Shown here piece by piece: positions 1-7,285 of a DNA stretch of 17,463 bases; the stretch's first letter is position 1, and the number at the start of each line of letters is the position of its first letter. Below the pieces are notes generated by a model. That model ran no database searches, was not told the origin of the DNA, and saw only the letters and a program-made list of their open reading frames with translations. The stretch is taken from the NCBI GenBank assembly GCA_023433855.1, contig JAEYTV010000298.1:1-17463 (forward strand), in the 5' to 3' direction. The DNA comes from Pseudomonadota bacterium. Lineage in GTDB: Bacteria > Pseudomonadota > Alphaproteobacteria > Rhizobiales > Rhizobiaceae. A program made the translations under genes and the position numbers.

Positions 1-2
1 GC

Positions 3-548
3 GCCTGCTATGACGAGGGCAAGCGCAGCGCCGAGACACTGCTGTTTGATCATCACCGCCAATTCGGCCTGCAAATCAAGGTCGTACGCATCTTCAAAAC
101 CTATGGCCCGAACATGCACCCGGATGACGGGCGTGTTGTGTCGAACTTCATCGTGCAGGCGCTGCAAGGCCGCGACATTACCATCTATGGTGATGGCAAT
201 CAGACCCGAAGCTTCTGCTACGTTGACGATCTGATCCGCGGTTTTGTTGCGATGATGAACACCGCTGGTGATGTGACCGGGCCGGTCAATCTTGGCAATC
301 CGCATGAATTCACGATGCGGCAACTCGCGGACATGGTGATTGACCTGACCGGCTCACGCTCGCGCGTCATTCATCTGGCACTCCCGGTGGATGATCCTCG
401 CCAGCGTCGCCCCGATATCTCGCTTGCCAAGACGATGCTTGAATGGGAGCCGACCGTCGCGCTGCGCGAAGGCCTTGGCCGCACCATTGCATATTTCGAT
501 CGCGTGCTTGCGAAGAAGAAGCTATGCGGGCGTAACAACGCTGGCTAG
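3..548 (+). CDS. UDP-glucuronate decarboxylase (UXS-type extended SDR), 5'-truncated by the window edge
   Basis: The reading frame is open from base 3, so the start lies outside the window. Family role: NAD-dependent conversion of UDP-glucuronate to UDP-xylose, a sugar donor for surface polysaccharide. The visible part begins with A-C-Y-D-E-G-K-R, which holds the catalytic YxxxK of extended short-chain dehydrogenases. It continues with [20 protein letters not shown], the [17 protein letters not shown] segment diagnostic of UXS/dTDP-glucose dehydratase relatives, and a C-terminal RRPDISLAK segment. The Rossmann NAD-binding half is missing only because of the edge. Two normally conserved residues in the R-I-F-N-T-Y-G-P-R-M segment are changed (N to K, R to N). 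The TAG stop overlaps the stop of the convergent glycosyltransferase gene. A closely related dTDP-glucose 4,6-dehydratase-like function cannot be excluded from the fragment. Confidence 0.88.
   Translation, partial: ACYDEGKRSAETLLFDHHRQFGLQIKVVRIFKTYGPNMHPDDGRVVSNFIVQALQGRDITIYGDGNQTRSFCYVDDLIRGFVAMMNTAGDVTGPVNLGNPHEFTMRQLADMVIDLTGSRSRVIHLALPVDDPRQRRPDISLAKTMLEWEPTVALREGLGRTIAYFDRVLAKKKLCGRNNAG
545..548. other. Shared palindromic CTAG supplying both convergent stop codons
   Basis: The tetranucleotide CTAG reads as TAG on the plus strand (546-548, end of the UXS gene) and as TAG on the minus strand (547-545, end of the GT90 gene). The two genes therefore overlap by four bases with no room for a separate terminator. 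Confidence 0.85.
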
Positions 549-1555
549 CCTTGCCAATGCGCCTCGATTATTTGCGCGGCGCGCTTTGCTTGTGTCTCGA
601 ATGTCAGCGTACGGGCCAGTAGCTGCCCCTGCTCTGCAATGCTGCGCGCCTGCGCATCATGCGCGCGTACCCATTCGATCTTCTCGGCGAGATCCGACAT
701 ATCTGCAGCCACCGGCACGTAATGCACATAGGGCTGCAATTCGTCATAGTACCACTGCCTAAAGCCGAACTGGGATTCCACCTTGATCACGCAACAGCCG
801 TAAAGCAACCGCACGAGCAAGTTCGACCAGGTGTTGGTATAGCCATCAATGTCGATCGCATATTTTCGATTGAGCCAGCTCTGCGCAGGCACAGGCGCAC
901 CGAGAAAGCCCTGTGCGACTGCCCATCGCGTGAATGATGCATCCGCACGCGGCAGTTTCACAAAGCACGCATCGGCACCATCCACGCCCTTCAGCAGCAT
1001 CACTATGCGAATACGTTGCAGCACTGCAGGGTTCATCGCGTCCTGCACAGACAAGCTGAGCCAGCCGGTGCCATTCATCTCCCCGCGCCAGACGATATCG
1101 CTCGTGCGCATGTCCCACGCAGGCGCGTGCTTGCCGCGCTCTAGATCAGCCGCAAAGCCATTGTGCTGGAAATAATGCGGATCAGGTAGCGCGATGATTT
1201 GAGGAAAGCGCGTAGAGGCTGCAAAGCGCGCATCGGATACGACATGCCCGTCAGACACGTTCACCGTCATATGCGTGACGTGAGGCGGACACAGGCTCAG
1301 CCAATAAGCAAAGGCTGCAACCTTGTTGCGGATGAAGCGCGCGTAGTCCCGGACATTCTCACGCGCAATCACGAAGGTGAATTCATCGCCGCGCCGCTCG
1401 ATGCGCACATCCTGCGGCGGATGGCCATCGTCGCTGTAACGCAGGGTAACTCTCGGCGGCTTCGCGCCAACACGCACGAACTCGCGGCGGACATAGGCCG
1501 AAAGCCTGAGCGCGCTCAAGATGCGCATGGGATGAAGACTGTTTATATCGGGCAT
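545..1555 (-). CDS. GT90 / CAP10-domain glycosyltransferase, probably LPS or capsule modification
   Basis: A 336-aa protein starting at ATG 1555, with AGGAG about 10 nt upstream. The frame stays open to a TTG at 1621, but that would add a hydrophobic leader without an evident ribosome binding site. Features of the CAP10/GT90 family are visible. There is a [10 protein letters not shown] segment near residue 153. The C-terminal donor-site-like region starts at K-Y near 231 and runs through IDIDG, a [11 protein letters not shown] stretch, VIKVES and then Y-V-H-Y-V-P-V, followed by a helix with EKIEWVRAH. Family members transfer sugars, often xylose, to glycans or LPS core; the neighbouring UXS would supply UDP-xylose, so a xylosyltransferase role is an inference from context. 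No signal peptide remains with the chosen start, consistent with a cytoplasmic enzyme. The substrate is unknown. Confidence 0.8.
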   Translation of the reverse strand: MPDINSLHPMRILSALRLSAYVRREFVRVGAKPPRVTLRYSDDGHPPQDVRIERRGDEFTFVIARENVRDYARFIRNKVAAFAYWLSLCPPHVTHMTVNVSDGHVVSDARFAASTRFPQIIALPDPHYFQHNGFAADLERGKHAPAWDMRTSDIVWRGEMNGTGWLSLSVQDAMNPAVLQRIRIVMLLKGVDGADACFVKLPRADASFTRWAVAQGFLGAPVPAQSWLNRKYAIDIDGYTNTWSNLLVRLLYGCCVIKVESQFGFRQWYYDELQPYVHYVPVAADMSDLAEKIEWVRAHDAQARSIAEQGQLLARTLTFETQAKRAAQIIEAHWQG

Positions 1556-1643
1556 ATGGTCATGCACTCCTGCAACGACCAGAAGCCAGATTCCTGCAGC
1601 AATGGCGAGCAGCCCCTGCAATCAGCGCAGAGAATTCACACCT

Positions 1644-2171
1644 TCATCGTTTGTGCAAGGCTTCCCAGTGCAAGGCTTGCTCGTGCACCTCTACCGAAGC
1701 TTTTGAGACACAACAGAAGATTACATTACACACGCCCGGCGCATCTTTGAGTGCAGCGCGCACATTCGCCACAGCAAGCGGCGCGGCAAGCTCGGGCGGA
1801 TAGCCGTGAACACCGGCAGAGATTGACGGGAATGAATTTCAGGTCAGTCTATGATGCTGACATAGCGCGATCGATGATCGATAGCATGAGGCGAGCAATT
1901 CCGCTTCGCCATGATGACCGCCGTGCCACACGGGCCCGACGGTATGGGCAGATTGAAGCCGGGCGTGACGACGGCCTGGCCGGTACGGCAGCCGCCGATT
2001 ATGCGACAGGCCGCGAGCAGTTCCACCCCGGCCGCGATGGATTGCTCCATCAACACCGCCGCCGCCGGCAGCGACAAATTTTCGGCGTTGACGATGGCAT
2101 CAACGCGCAGAGTTGTGATGTCGGCCGCTGACTTCGCTTTGGAGTTCGCCGGCTCGGTTCAGAATTGGCAT
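1644..2171 (-). pseudogene. Macro-domain (ADP-ribose-binding / O-acetyl-ADP-ribose deacetylase-like) pseudogene
   Basis: Joining three minus-strand frames rebuilds a nearly whole macro domain. From 2122 one frame reads [16 protein letters not shown] +1 frame holds [11 protein letters not shown]. The first frame resumes with [28 protein letters not shown]. After a loss of about 16 nt another frame reads [22 protein letters not shown], then an in-frame TGA, then SISAGVHGYP, PELAAPLAVANVR and VIFCCVS, ending at a TGA at 1644-1646. These match, in order, the family landmarks [41 protein letters not shown] and FCCFS. A likely original ATG is at 2171-2169, needing one further +1 shift before D-I-T. 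Lesions: about four frameshifts plus one stop. No long ORF survives. Known role of intact relatives: hydrolysis of ADP-ribose-linked substrates. This copy is inferred to be dead. Confidence 0.8.
1653..1687. repeat. 15-bp tandem repeat (about 2.3 copies) in the pseudogene 3' end
   Basis: GTGCAAGGCTT occurs at 1653-1663 and again at 1668-1678, and GTGCA begins a third time at 1683, giving a strict 15-bp period. In the pseudogene frame it encodes a repeated five-residue unit near the C-terminus (H-E-Q-A-L, H-W-E-A-L). It probably arose by slippage or local duplication. Confidence 0.6.
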
Positions 2172-2342
2172 GCATATTCCCGTTCTTGGTACTCACGCGT
2201 TTATGAGATGTCTTGCTTTCCCGATAGTGCGCGGGATGATTGACGCGATCAATCTTCTTTGCCATTGCTTAGCCACATAGCCCGCATATGCGCCACACTC
2301 GTTAAGCTGTTCGAACGAGGCACGATCTTGTCGATTTCCCGC
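2172..2342. other. Intergenic stretch between the macro pseudogene and the carboxypeptidase gene
   Basis: I find no gene here. The region should contain the promoter of the downstream carboxypeptidase gene. A TTGACG at 2240-2245 is the best -35-like hexamer, but no convincing -10 lies 16-18 bp downstream. The carboxypeptidase frame is open through part of it with only TTG possible starts (2259, 2328). Confidence 0.45.
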
Positions 2343-3425
2343 ATGCCGTCCGGGTTCCCGGTGCGGTTCATCTCAGCCGTCACCGCCTTCACCGTATTTC
2401 TTTCGGCCGGAATTGCCTCGGCCAATCCGCAGATGGTGGTCGACGCGCGGACCGGCCGCGTGATCCTGCACCAGGATGCTTTCCGTAAATGGTATCCCGC
2501 CTCGCTTACCAAGCTCATGACGGCTTATGTCACCTTCAAGGCGCTGAAGAACGGCAAACTCTCCCTGGAAACACCGGTTGTGGTCAGCAAAAAAGCGGCG
2601 GATCAACCGGCAAGCAAGATGTATTTCAAGCCAGGTTCCAAGCTGACGCTCGACAGCGCGTTGAAGATCCTTCTGGTCAAGTCTGCCAATGACATCGCCG
2701 TTGCGATCGCCGAAACAGTAGGCGGCTCCGTCGACCAGTTCGTGGTGATGATGAACAACGAAGCAGCCCGTCTCGGCATGAATTCCACAAGGTTCATCAA
2801 CCCCCACGGGTTGCCTGGCAAGGGCCAGTATACGACGGCGCGCGACCTTGCGCTTCTTGCGCTTCAGCTGAAAGGAGAGTTCCCTGAATATCAGGGGTAT
2901 TTCTCACTGGAAGGTATCAGCACAGGCAAGAAGGATTATTCGAACTTCAATACGCTGATCGGTCGCTTCGACGGGGCTGACGGGATGAAGACGGGCTTTA
3001 TCTGTGCCTCTGGCTTCAACCAGGTATCGTCTGCCACCCGCAACGGACGCACCGTCATTTCTGTTGTCCTCGGATCCGACAGCCTGGCCGGCCGGGCTGA
3101 CGATTCCGCCAATCTTCTTCAGAAGGGGCTGACGTCGCCACCGAACGAGGGCGTACCGTTCGCAGCACTTGCCCCCTACGGAGACACAACCACCGTCAAC
3201 GACATCAGCGCCGAAATCTGCAATCCGAAGGCGGCCAAGGTTCGCAGCGAGAACCGCGACGACGCCGGTCGCAGCGTGTTGCACTCCCCCTTCATCCATG
3301 AGATGACACGGCCGCCCATCTACAGTTTTGCGGGCCTGATCCCCGGAAGCGAAAAACTTGCCTCTACGAAGGGCGAGAACGAGATCGCCAACGTGCCGAT
3401 CCCGCAACCGCGCCCGACATTCTGA
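2343..3425 (+). CDS. Secreted D-alanyl-D-alanine carboxypeptidase (penicillin-binding protein, peptidase S11, DacF-like)
   Basis: A 360-aa protein from ATG 2343, the first ATG in frame. A TTG at 2328 with GAGG 7 nt upstream is an alternative adding five residues. Residues 1-27 form a signal peptide ending A-S-A, followed by NPQMVVDA. All three serine DD-peptidase motifs are present: S54-L-T-K57 (acylated serine), S114-A-N116 and K216-T-G218. Role: removal of the terminal D-Ala from peptidoglycan stem pentapeptides in the periplasm, limiting 4-3 cross-linking. The C-terminal part after about residue 260 is not recognisable as the usual PBP5 beta domain with amphipathic anchor and ends in PIPQPRPTF, so the protein may be soluble. 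The stop lies 13 bp before a CobW-type GTPase gene, suggesting cotranscription. A paralogue name (dacA/dacC/dacF) cannot be fixed. Confidence 0.92.
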   Translation: MPSGFPVRFISAVTAFTVFLSAGIASANPQMVVDARTGRVILHQDAFRKWYPASLTKLMTAYVTFKALKNGKLSLETPVVVSKKAADQPASKMYFKPGSKLTLDSALKILLVKSANDIAVAIAETVGGSVDQFVVMMNNEAARLGMNSTRFINPHGLPGKGQYTTARDLALLALQLKGEFPEYQGYFSLEGISTGKKDYSNFNTLIGRFDGADGMKTGFICASGFNQVSSATRNGRTVISVVLGSDSLAGRADDSANLLQKGLTSPPNEGVPFAALAPYGDTTTVNDISAEICNPKAAKVRSENRDDAGRSVLHSPFIHEMTRPPIYSFAGLIPGSEKLASTKGENEIANVPIPQPRPTF

Positions 3426-3438
3426 CCTGGAGCCGCTC

Positions 3439-4566
3439 ATGTCGCCCGCCCGCAGCCCCATCCCCGTATCCATCCTCACGGGTTTCCTGGGGGCAGGAAA
3501 ATCGACTCTTCTCAATCGCATTCTGAAGGATCCTGCCACACAGGACACGGCCGTTATCATCAACGAATTCGGCGAGGTCGGGATCGACAATTTTTTGGTC
3601 GAAGCGTCTGGCGATGCGCTCATCGAGCTGTCGAATGGTTGCCTCTGCTGCACCGTGCGCGGTGAACTGATCGATACGCTGGCCTACATGATGGACGGTA
3701 TTCAGACAGGTCGGTTGAAGCCGATCCGGCGGCTGGTGATCGAGACTACCGGACTGGCCGATCCCGCACCTGTCATGCAGGCTGTCATGGGCAATCCGGT
3801 CATTGCCCAGAATTTCGAGCTGGATGGCATCGTTACGGTGGTCGATGCCGTCAACGGCTTGTCGACCCTCGGCGGCCATCAGGAAGCGGTCCGGCAGGTC
3901 GCGGTTGCCGATCGCCTCGTGATCTCGAAGCTTTCACTTGCGAGTGATGCCGATCTGGTCGCGCTGAAGGAGCGACTGGCGAAGATCAATCCGCGTGCTC
4001 CAGCGCTGGACGGCGATAGCGCCGTGGCCGGCTCGGCTTCGATCCTGGAGAATGGTCTCTACGATCCCGCCACCAAAATTCCGGACGTGGATCGGTGGCT
4101 GCGGGACGAACTAGCTGGCGAAGCGCACCATCATCATGACGAACACGGTCATCATCATGGTCATCGCCACCACGACATCAATCGGCACGGCGAGGACATC
4201 CGGTCCTTCTCGATCATCCATGACGAGCTGATTGATCCGGACGCCATCCGGATGTTCGTCGATCTTCTTCGTTCCGCCCACGGAGAGAAACTCCTGCGAA
4301 TGAAGGCGGTCGTTGCACTGTCCGATGATCCGGAGCGTCCGCTCGTGCTGCATGGCGTCCAGAGCGTCTTTCATCCTCCGCAGCGTCTGGACCGATGGCC
4401 GGAGGCCTCCGATCGCCGCACGCGCATGGTATTGATCACCAAAGGCCTGTCGGAAAGTTTCGTGTCTGACCTGTTTGCCGCCTTTACCGGTCACCCCCGG
4501 GTCGACAGGCCGGATCGCGCCGCTTTGGAAGACAATCCCCTGGCAGTACCGGGACTGCGCTTGTAG
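3439..4566 (+). CDS. CobW/COG0523-family GTPase, putative metallochaperone with His-rich loop
   Basis: 375 aa from ATG 3439, with TGGAG 6 nt upstream; the open frame extends further upstream but overlaps the carboxypeptidase gene. The Walker A is G-F-L-G-A-G-K-S-T (residues 15-23). The family signature G67-C-L-C-C71 for metal binding is intact, and E102-T-T-G-L-A-D-P follows. The position of the guanine-specificity NKxD reads S-K164-L-S, lacking the aspartate. A His-rich segment starts at residue 230 (H-H-H-H-D-E-H-G-H-H-H) and precedes the CobW C-terminal domain. Family role: GTP-dependent delivery of Zn, Co or other metals. This is not a cobalamin-locus CobW: it sits behind a cell-wall carboxypeptidase gene, far from cobS/cobT. 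The metal and client are unknown; the His loop favours Zn, Ni or Co. Confidence 0.88.
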   Translation: MSPARSPIPVSILTGFLGAGKSTLLNRILKDPATQDTAVIINEFGEVGIDNFLVEASGDALIELSNGCLCCTVRGELIDTLAYMMDGIQTGRLKPIRRLVIETTGLADPAPVMQAVMGNPVIAQNFELDGIVTVVDAVNGLSTLGGHQEAVRQVAVADRLVISKLSLASDADLVALKERLAKINPRAPALDGDSAVAGSASILENGLYDPATKIPDVDRWLRDELAGEAHHHHDEHGHHHGHRHHDINRHGEDIRSFSIIHDELIDPDAIRMFVDLLRSAHGEKLLRMKAVVALSDDPERPLVLHGVQSVFHPPQRLDRWPEASDRRTRMVLITKGLSESFVSDLFAAFTGHPRVDRPDRAALEDNPLAVPGLRL

Positions 4567-4577
4567 ACGACTGCAGG

Positions 4578-4811
4578 TCAGCCCTTGCGAATGAGGAAGC
4601 GGTGCCCCGTTTCCGTTCGTTCCGAGCGGACGAGTTCGTGCCCTTCCTCGTTGCACAGATGCGGGATGTCGACGGAGGCTAACGGGTCGCTCGTCTCGAT
4701 CAGGAGCTCGGAGCCGCTCCGCATCGTCTTGAGCCGACGACGGGTCTTCAGTACAGGCAGGGGGCACTTCAACCCGCGAAGGTCGTAGACGAGCTCTGTG
4801 GCAGCGTTCAT
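4578..4811 (-). CDS. TusA/SirA-family sulfurtransferase
   Basis: 77 aa, the usual TusA size. It contains the signature L-R-G-L-K-C16-P-L-P-V, whose cysteine carries persulfide in this family. The protein is a small cytoplasmic sulfur-relay carrier; E. coli TusA feeds 2-thiouridine formation at tRNA wobble positions, but several paralogues with other duties exist, so the exact job is not assigned. The ATG (4811-4809) overlaps the TGA of the upstream L,D-transpeptidase gene (4810-4808), implying translational coupling. It converges on the CobW gene with only 11 bp between stops. Confidence 0.88.
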   Translation of the reverse strand: MNAATELVYDLRGLKCPLPVLKTRRRLKTMRSGSELLIETSDPLASVDIPHLCNEEGHELVRSERTETGHRFLIRKG

Positions 4812-6097
4812 TCCGCTTCCCAGAACTTCCAGAACGGCTTCTTCTTCATTTCCGACACCTGTGGCTGAGGTGCAGCGTAGGCGAGAGGGTTCTGTGCGGG
4901 AATGGGAACAGTGATGCTCGAGCCCTGAGCAGCTGCCACGGTGGCGGGCGCTAATGCTGATGGCGTTGCGGCGGGAAGGCGATCCTGCTTCATGCGCTCC
5001 GCTGCGGACGAGGCCCGTGGCGTTGACCCGGTCGACGCGAGCATCGTGGTTGCCGGCTGGCTACCGACGCCCATGCGCTTTTCCATCATCGCCTTGAACT
5101 CGGATTCGCTCATCAGCTTGCCGGCCTGAAGCGACGTGCCTGTGGGGGCATAGGCGAGATCCCGTCCCTTGCGCTTGTCGGCCACGATCGCCTTGCGCTC
5201 GGCCTCGGTTGGTTCATACCAGATCTTGCCGTTCAGCTTGTCGAGCGCCTTCTCGTAAGCGACCTGGTAGGTCTTTCCATGCGAGGCGAGGGTTGCCGCC
5301 AGCGCAGGCGGCGTCGACATGGGCGGGCATGCAGCCGTTGGGGCACCGAACTGGCCGGCTCCCTCGACCTGCTGATTGAAAACATACTTGCTTTCGCAGA
5401 CGTTCACCTCCGGCGGACGTTTGGTGACCTCGAAATTGTCGTAGCCCGCCTTGAGCATGTTCCAGAAGTCGTAGTTCGCGTTGTTGCGATGGCGCACCAT
5501 ATTTTCGGCCGTCATTCGGAAGGGAAAGGCCTGGAGCTGCACCGATGTCTGTCCGCCCCGGAACGCGTCCCGCGCAAATGCGTAGATCTCCAGTACCTGC
5601 TCGTCCGTCATCGAGTAGCAGCCTGAAGAGGAACACGCGCCATGGATCATCAGGTTTGAACCGGTTCGGCCGTTCGCCTGGTCGTAGCGGTTTGGAAACC
5701 CGGTGTTGATCGCAAGATAATACTTGGAGTTGGGGTTCAAGTGCGCGGGCGTGAGGTTATAGAAGCCCTCCGGCGCTTGCCTGTCGCCCTCCTTGACCTT
5801 CGGTCCCAGCTTTCCCGACCAGGCACAGATGTCATAGCTTTTGATGATGTCGAACCGGTTGTCCGACTTCGCCTTCCAAACCTCCAGCTTTCCCTCTTCC
5901 TTGAAGATGCGGATCATGATCGGCGAATTCCGAGGCATGTTCTTCTTCTGCATCTCCGAAAGGATGCGTGAAGGCAGCGGCTGTTCGACCTTGTTCTTGA
6001 CGCTCTTCAGGTCAACGCTGGCTGAGTCCAACGTGTCGTTGCAGCCCGTCAAGGCGGTTGCTACGAGGAGTGCAAAGGCAATGTGCTTCAGACGCAT
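4808..6097 (-). CDS. L,D-transpeptidase family lipoprotein (YkuD domain, YafK-like)
   Basis: 429 aa. The N-terminus is a lipoprotein signal with lipobox L-T-G-C19. The YkuD domain spans roughly residues 55-190 and carries the catalytic motif I-H152-G-A-C-S-S-S-G-C160-Y-S-M, with C160 the nucleophile and H152 its partner. Family role: forms 3-3 cross-links in peptidoglycan or attaches proteins to it in the periplasm. In Rhizobiales such enzymes are known to anchor outer-membrane proteins to peptidoglycan, but nothing here proves that for this one. After the domain comes a long region with K/R-rich helices, then an Ala/Pro/Ser/Thr-rich stretch (about 340-415) and a basic-aromatic end (KKKPFWKFW). 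No clear Shine-Dalgarno is visible before ATG 6097. Its stop overlaps the tusA start. Confidence 0.88.
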   Translation of the reverse strand: MRLKHIAFALLVATALTGCNDTLDSASVDLKSVKNKVEQPLPSRILSEMQKKNMPRNSPIMIRIFKEEGKLEVWKAKSDNRFDIIKSYDICAWSGKLGPKVKEGDRQAPEGFYNLTPAHLNPNSKYYLAINTGFPNRYDQANGRTGSNLMIHGACSSSGCYSMTDEQVLEIYAFARDAFRGGQTSVQLQAFPFRMTAENMVRHRNNANYDFWNMLKAGYDNFEVTKRPPEVNVCESKYVFNQQVEGAGQFGAPTAACPPMSTPPALAATLASHGKTYQVAYEKALDKLNGKIWYEPTEAERKAIVADKRKGRDLAYAPTGTSLQAGKLMSESEFKAMMEKRMGVGSQPATTMLASTGSTPRASSAAERMKQDRLPAATPSALAPATVAAAQGSSITVPIPAQNPLAYAAPQPQVSEMKKKPFWKFWEAE

Positions 6098-6268
6098 CGA
6101 AACGGACCACGTGAATTCGAAAGCAACCGGAACCGGCTAGGATCTTCACAAGTAAAGCGGTAGTCTTTACATTTTCTTAACCGCTTCTATCCGTCTGTCC
6201 AGTATAACCGTCCCATTGCACACTGATAACAGCAATGTGGCGAAATTTGGCAGCCTGCCCGCCGGCAA

Positions 6269-7222
6269 TCAGAGGTTGCGGCCGATGTCGAGGAATTTCT
6301 GCCGTCGCGCGGCACGCAATTCATCGCCGCTCAGCTTGCTCAGATCTGCAAGCGCGGCGCCGATCACCTTGCCGGTTGCGGCGACGACGGTTTCGGGTTC
6401 GCGATGCGCGCCACCGAGTGGCTCGGGAATGATGTCGTCGATGATACCCAGTGTTCTGAGATCTTCGGCCGTGATCTTCATGTTTGTTGCCGCCTCGCGG
6501 GCGCGCGACGAATCACGCCAAAGAATGGAGGCCGCCCCCTCGGGGGAGATCACCGAATAGATTGCATGTTCCAGCATGTAGACCCGGTTGCCGGTCGCAA
6601 TAGCGATTGCACCGCCAGAGCCACCCTCTCCGATTATGATCGAGATCAAGGGTACCTTGATGCCGAGGCACGTCTCCGTCGATCTCGCGATCGCTTCCGC
6701 CTGACCACGTTCCTCGGCACCTACGCCCGGATATGCACCGGCGGTATCCACCAGGGTGATCACCGGCAACCCAAAGCGATCCGCCAACTCCATCACCCGG
6801 ATGGCTTTGCGATAGCCTTCGGGGCGCGGACTGCCGAAATTGTGCTTCAGCCGGCTCTTGGTATCGTGGCCCTTCTCCTGCCCGATAAGAGCCACGGGGA
6901 TCCCGTCAAAACGGGCGAGGCCGGCCTGGATCGCAGCGTCTTCCCCGAAATTGCGATCTCCCGCGAGCGGTGTGAAATCTGTGAAGAGCCTGGCGGCATA
7001 ATCCAGAAAGTGCGGTCGTTGCGGATGGCGGGCTACCTGGGTCTTTTCCCAGGCACCGAGCTTGGCGTAGATATCCTTGGTCGCATCCCTGACCCGGGCC
7101 TCGAGCCGGGCAATCTCTTCCGATGTATCGATGCTCTCGTCTTCGGCGGCAAGTTTCTTCAACTCGTGTATCTTGCCCTCGAGGTCCGAGATCGGCTTTT
7201 CGAAATCGAGATAAGTCTGCAT
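6269..7222 (-). CDS. accA: Acetyl-CoA carboxylase carboxyltransferase subunit alpha
   Basis: 317 aa, the standard length for AccA. Recognisable blocks: the N-terminal helical segment [15 protein letters not shown], then [24 protein letters not shown] (residues 115-122), [13 protein letters not shown], the [10 protein letters not shown] oxyanion-hole region (about 158-167), [10 protein letters not shown] (199-208) and [16 protein letters not shown]. It transfers carboxyl from carboxybiotin-BCCP to acetyl-CoA, making malonyl-CoA together with AccD, in the first committed step of fatty-acid synthesis (cytoplasm). It lies 63 bp downstream of xerD on the same strand. GGAT just upstream of ATG 7222 is a modest ribosome binding site. 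Confidence 0.97.
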   Translation of the reverse strand: MQTYLDFEKPISDLEGKIHELKKLAAEDESIDTSEEIARLEARVRDATKDIYAKLGAWEKTQVARHPQRPHFLDYAARLFTDFTPLAGDRNFGEDAAIQAGLARFDGIPVALIGQEKGHDTKSRLKHNFGSPRPEGYRKAIRVMELADRFGLPVITLVDTAGAYPGVGAEERGQAEAIARSTETCLGIKVPLISIIIGEGGSGGAIAIATGNRVYMLEHAIYSVISPEGAASILWRDSSRAREAATNMKITAEDLRTLGIIDDIIPEPLGGAHREPETVVAATGKVIGAALADLSKLSGDELRAARRQKFLDIGRNL

Positions 7223-7250
7223 GAGATCCGGTTTCCGGTTGTTTTATCGT

Positions 7251-7267
7251 GGGAACGCGGCGTTCCC
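7251..7267. repeat. Inverted repeat between xerD and accA
   Basis: GGGAACGC-G-GCGTTCCC is a perfect palindrome with 8-bp arms, in the 63-bp gap on the minus-strand path from xerD to accA. On the transcript it can fold into a 6-bp stem with a 5-nt loop, but no U-run follows, so it is not a standard intrinsic terminator. It could be an operator, an attenuating hairpin, or chance in a GC-rich gap. Confidence 0.45.
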
Positions 7268-7285
7268 GTCGTCGGCGTGGGGGTT

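Noticed and set aside
1911..2243. 110-aa plus-strand open frame in the region before the carboxypeptidase gene
   Set aside because: It is antisense to the macro-domain pseudogene and has no recognisable content.
2240..2268. TTGACG as a -35 element for the carboxypeptidase gene
   Set aside because: With 16-18 bp spacing the downstream hexamers (such as CATTGC or ATTGCT) are too far from a -10 consensus.
7251..7267. Palindrome downstream of xerD as an intrinsic terminator
   Set aside because: No U-run follows on the xerD strand; it is listed only as an inverted repeat.
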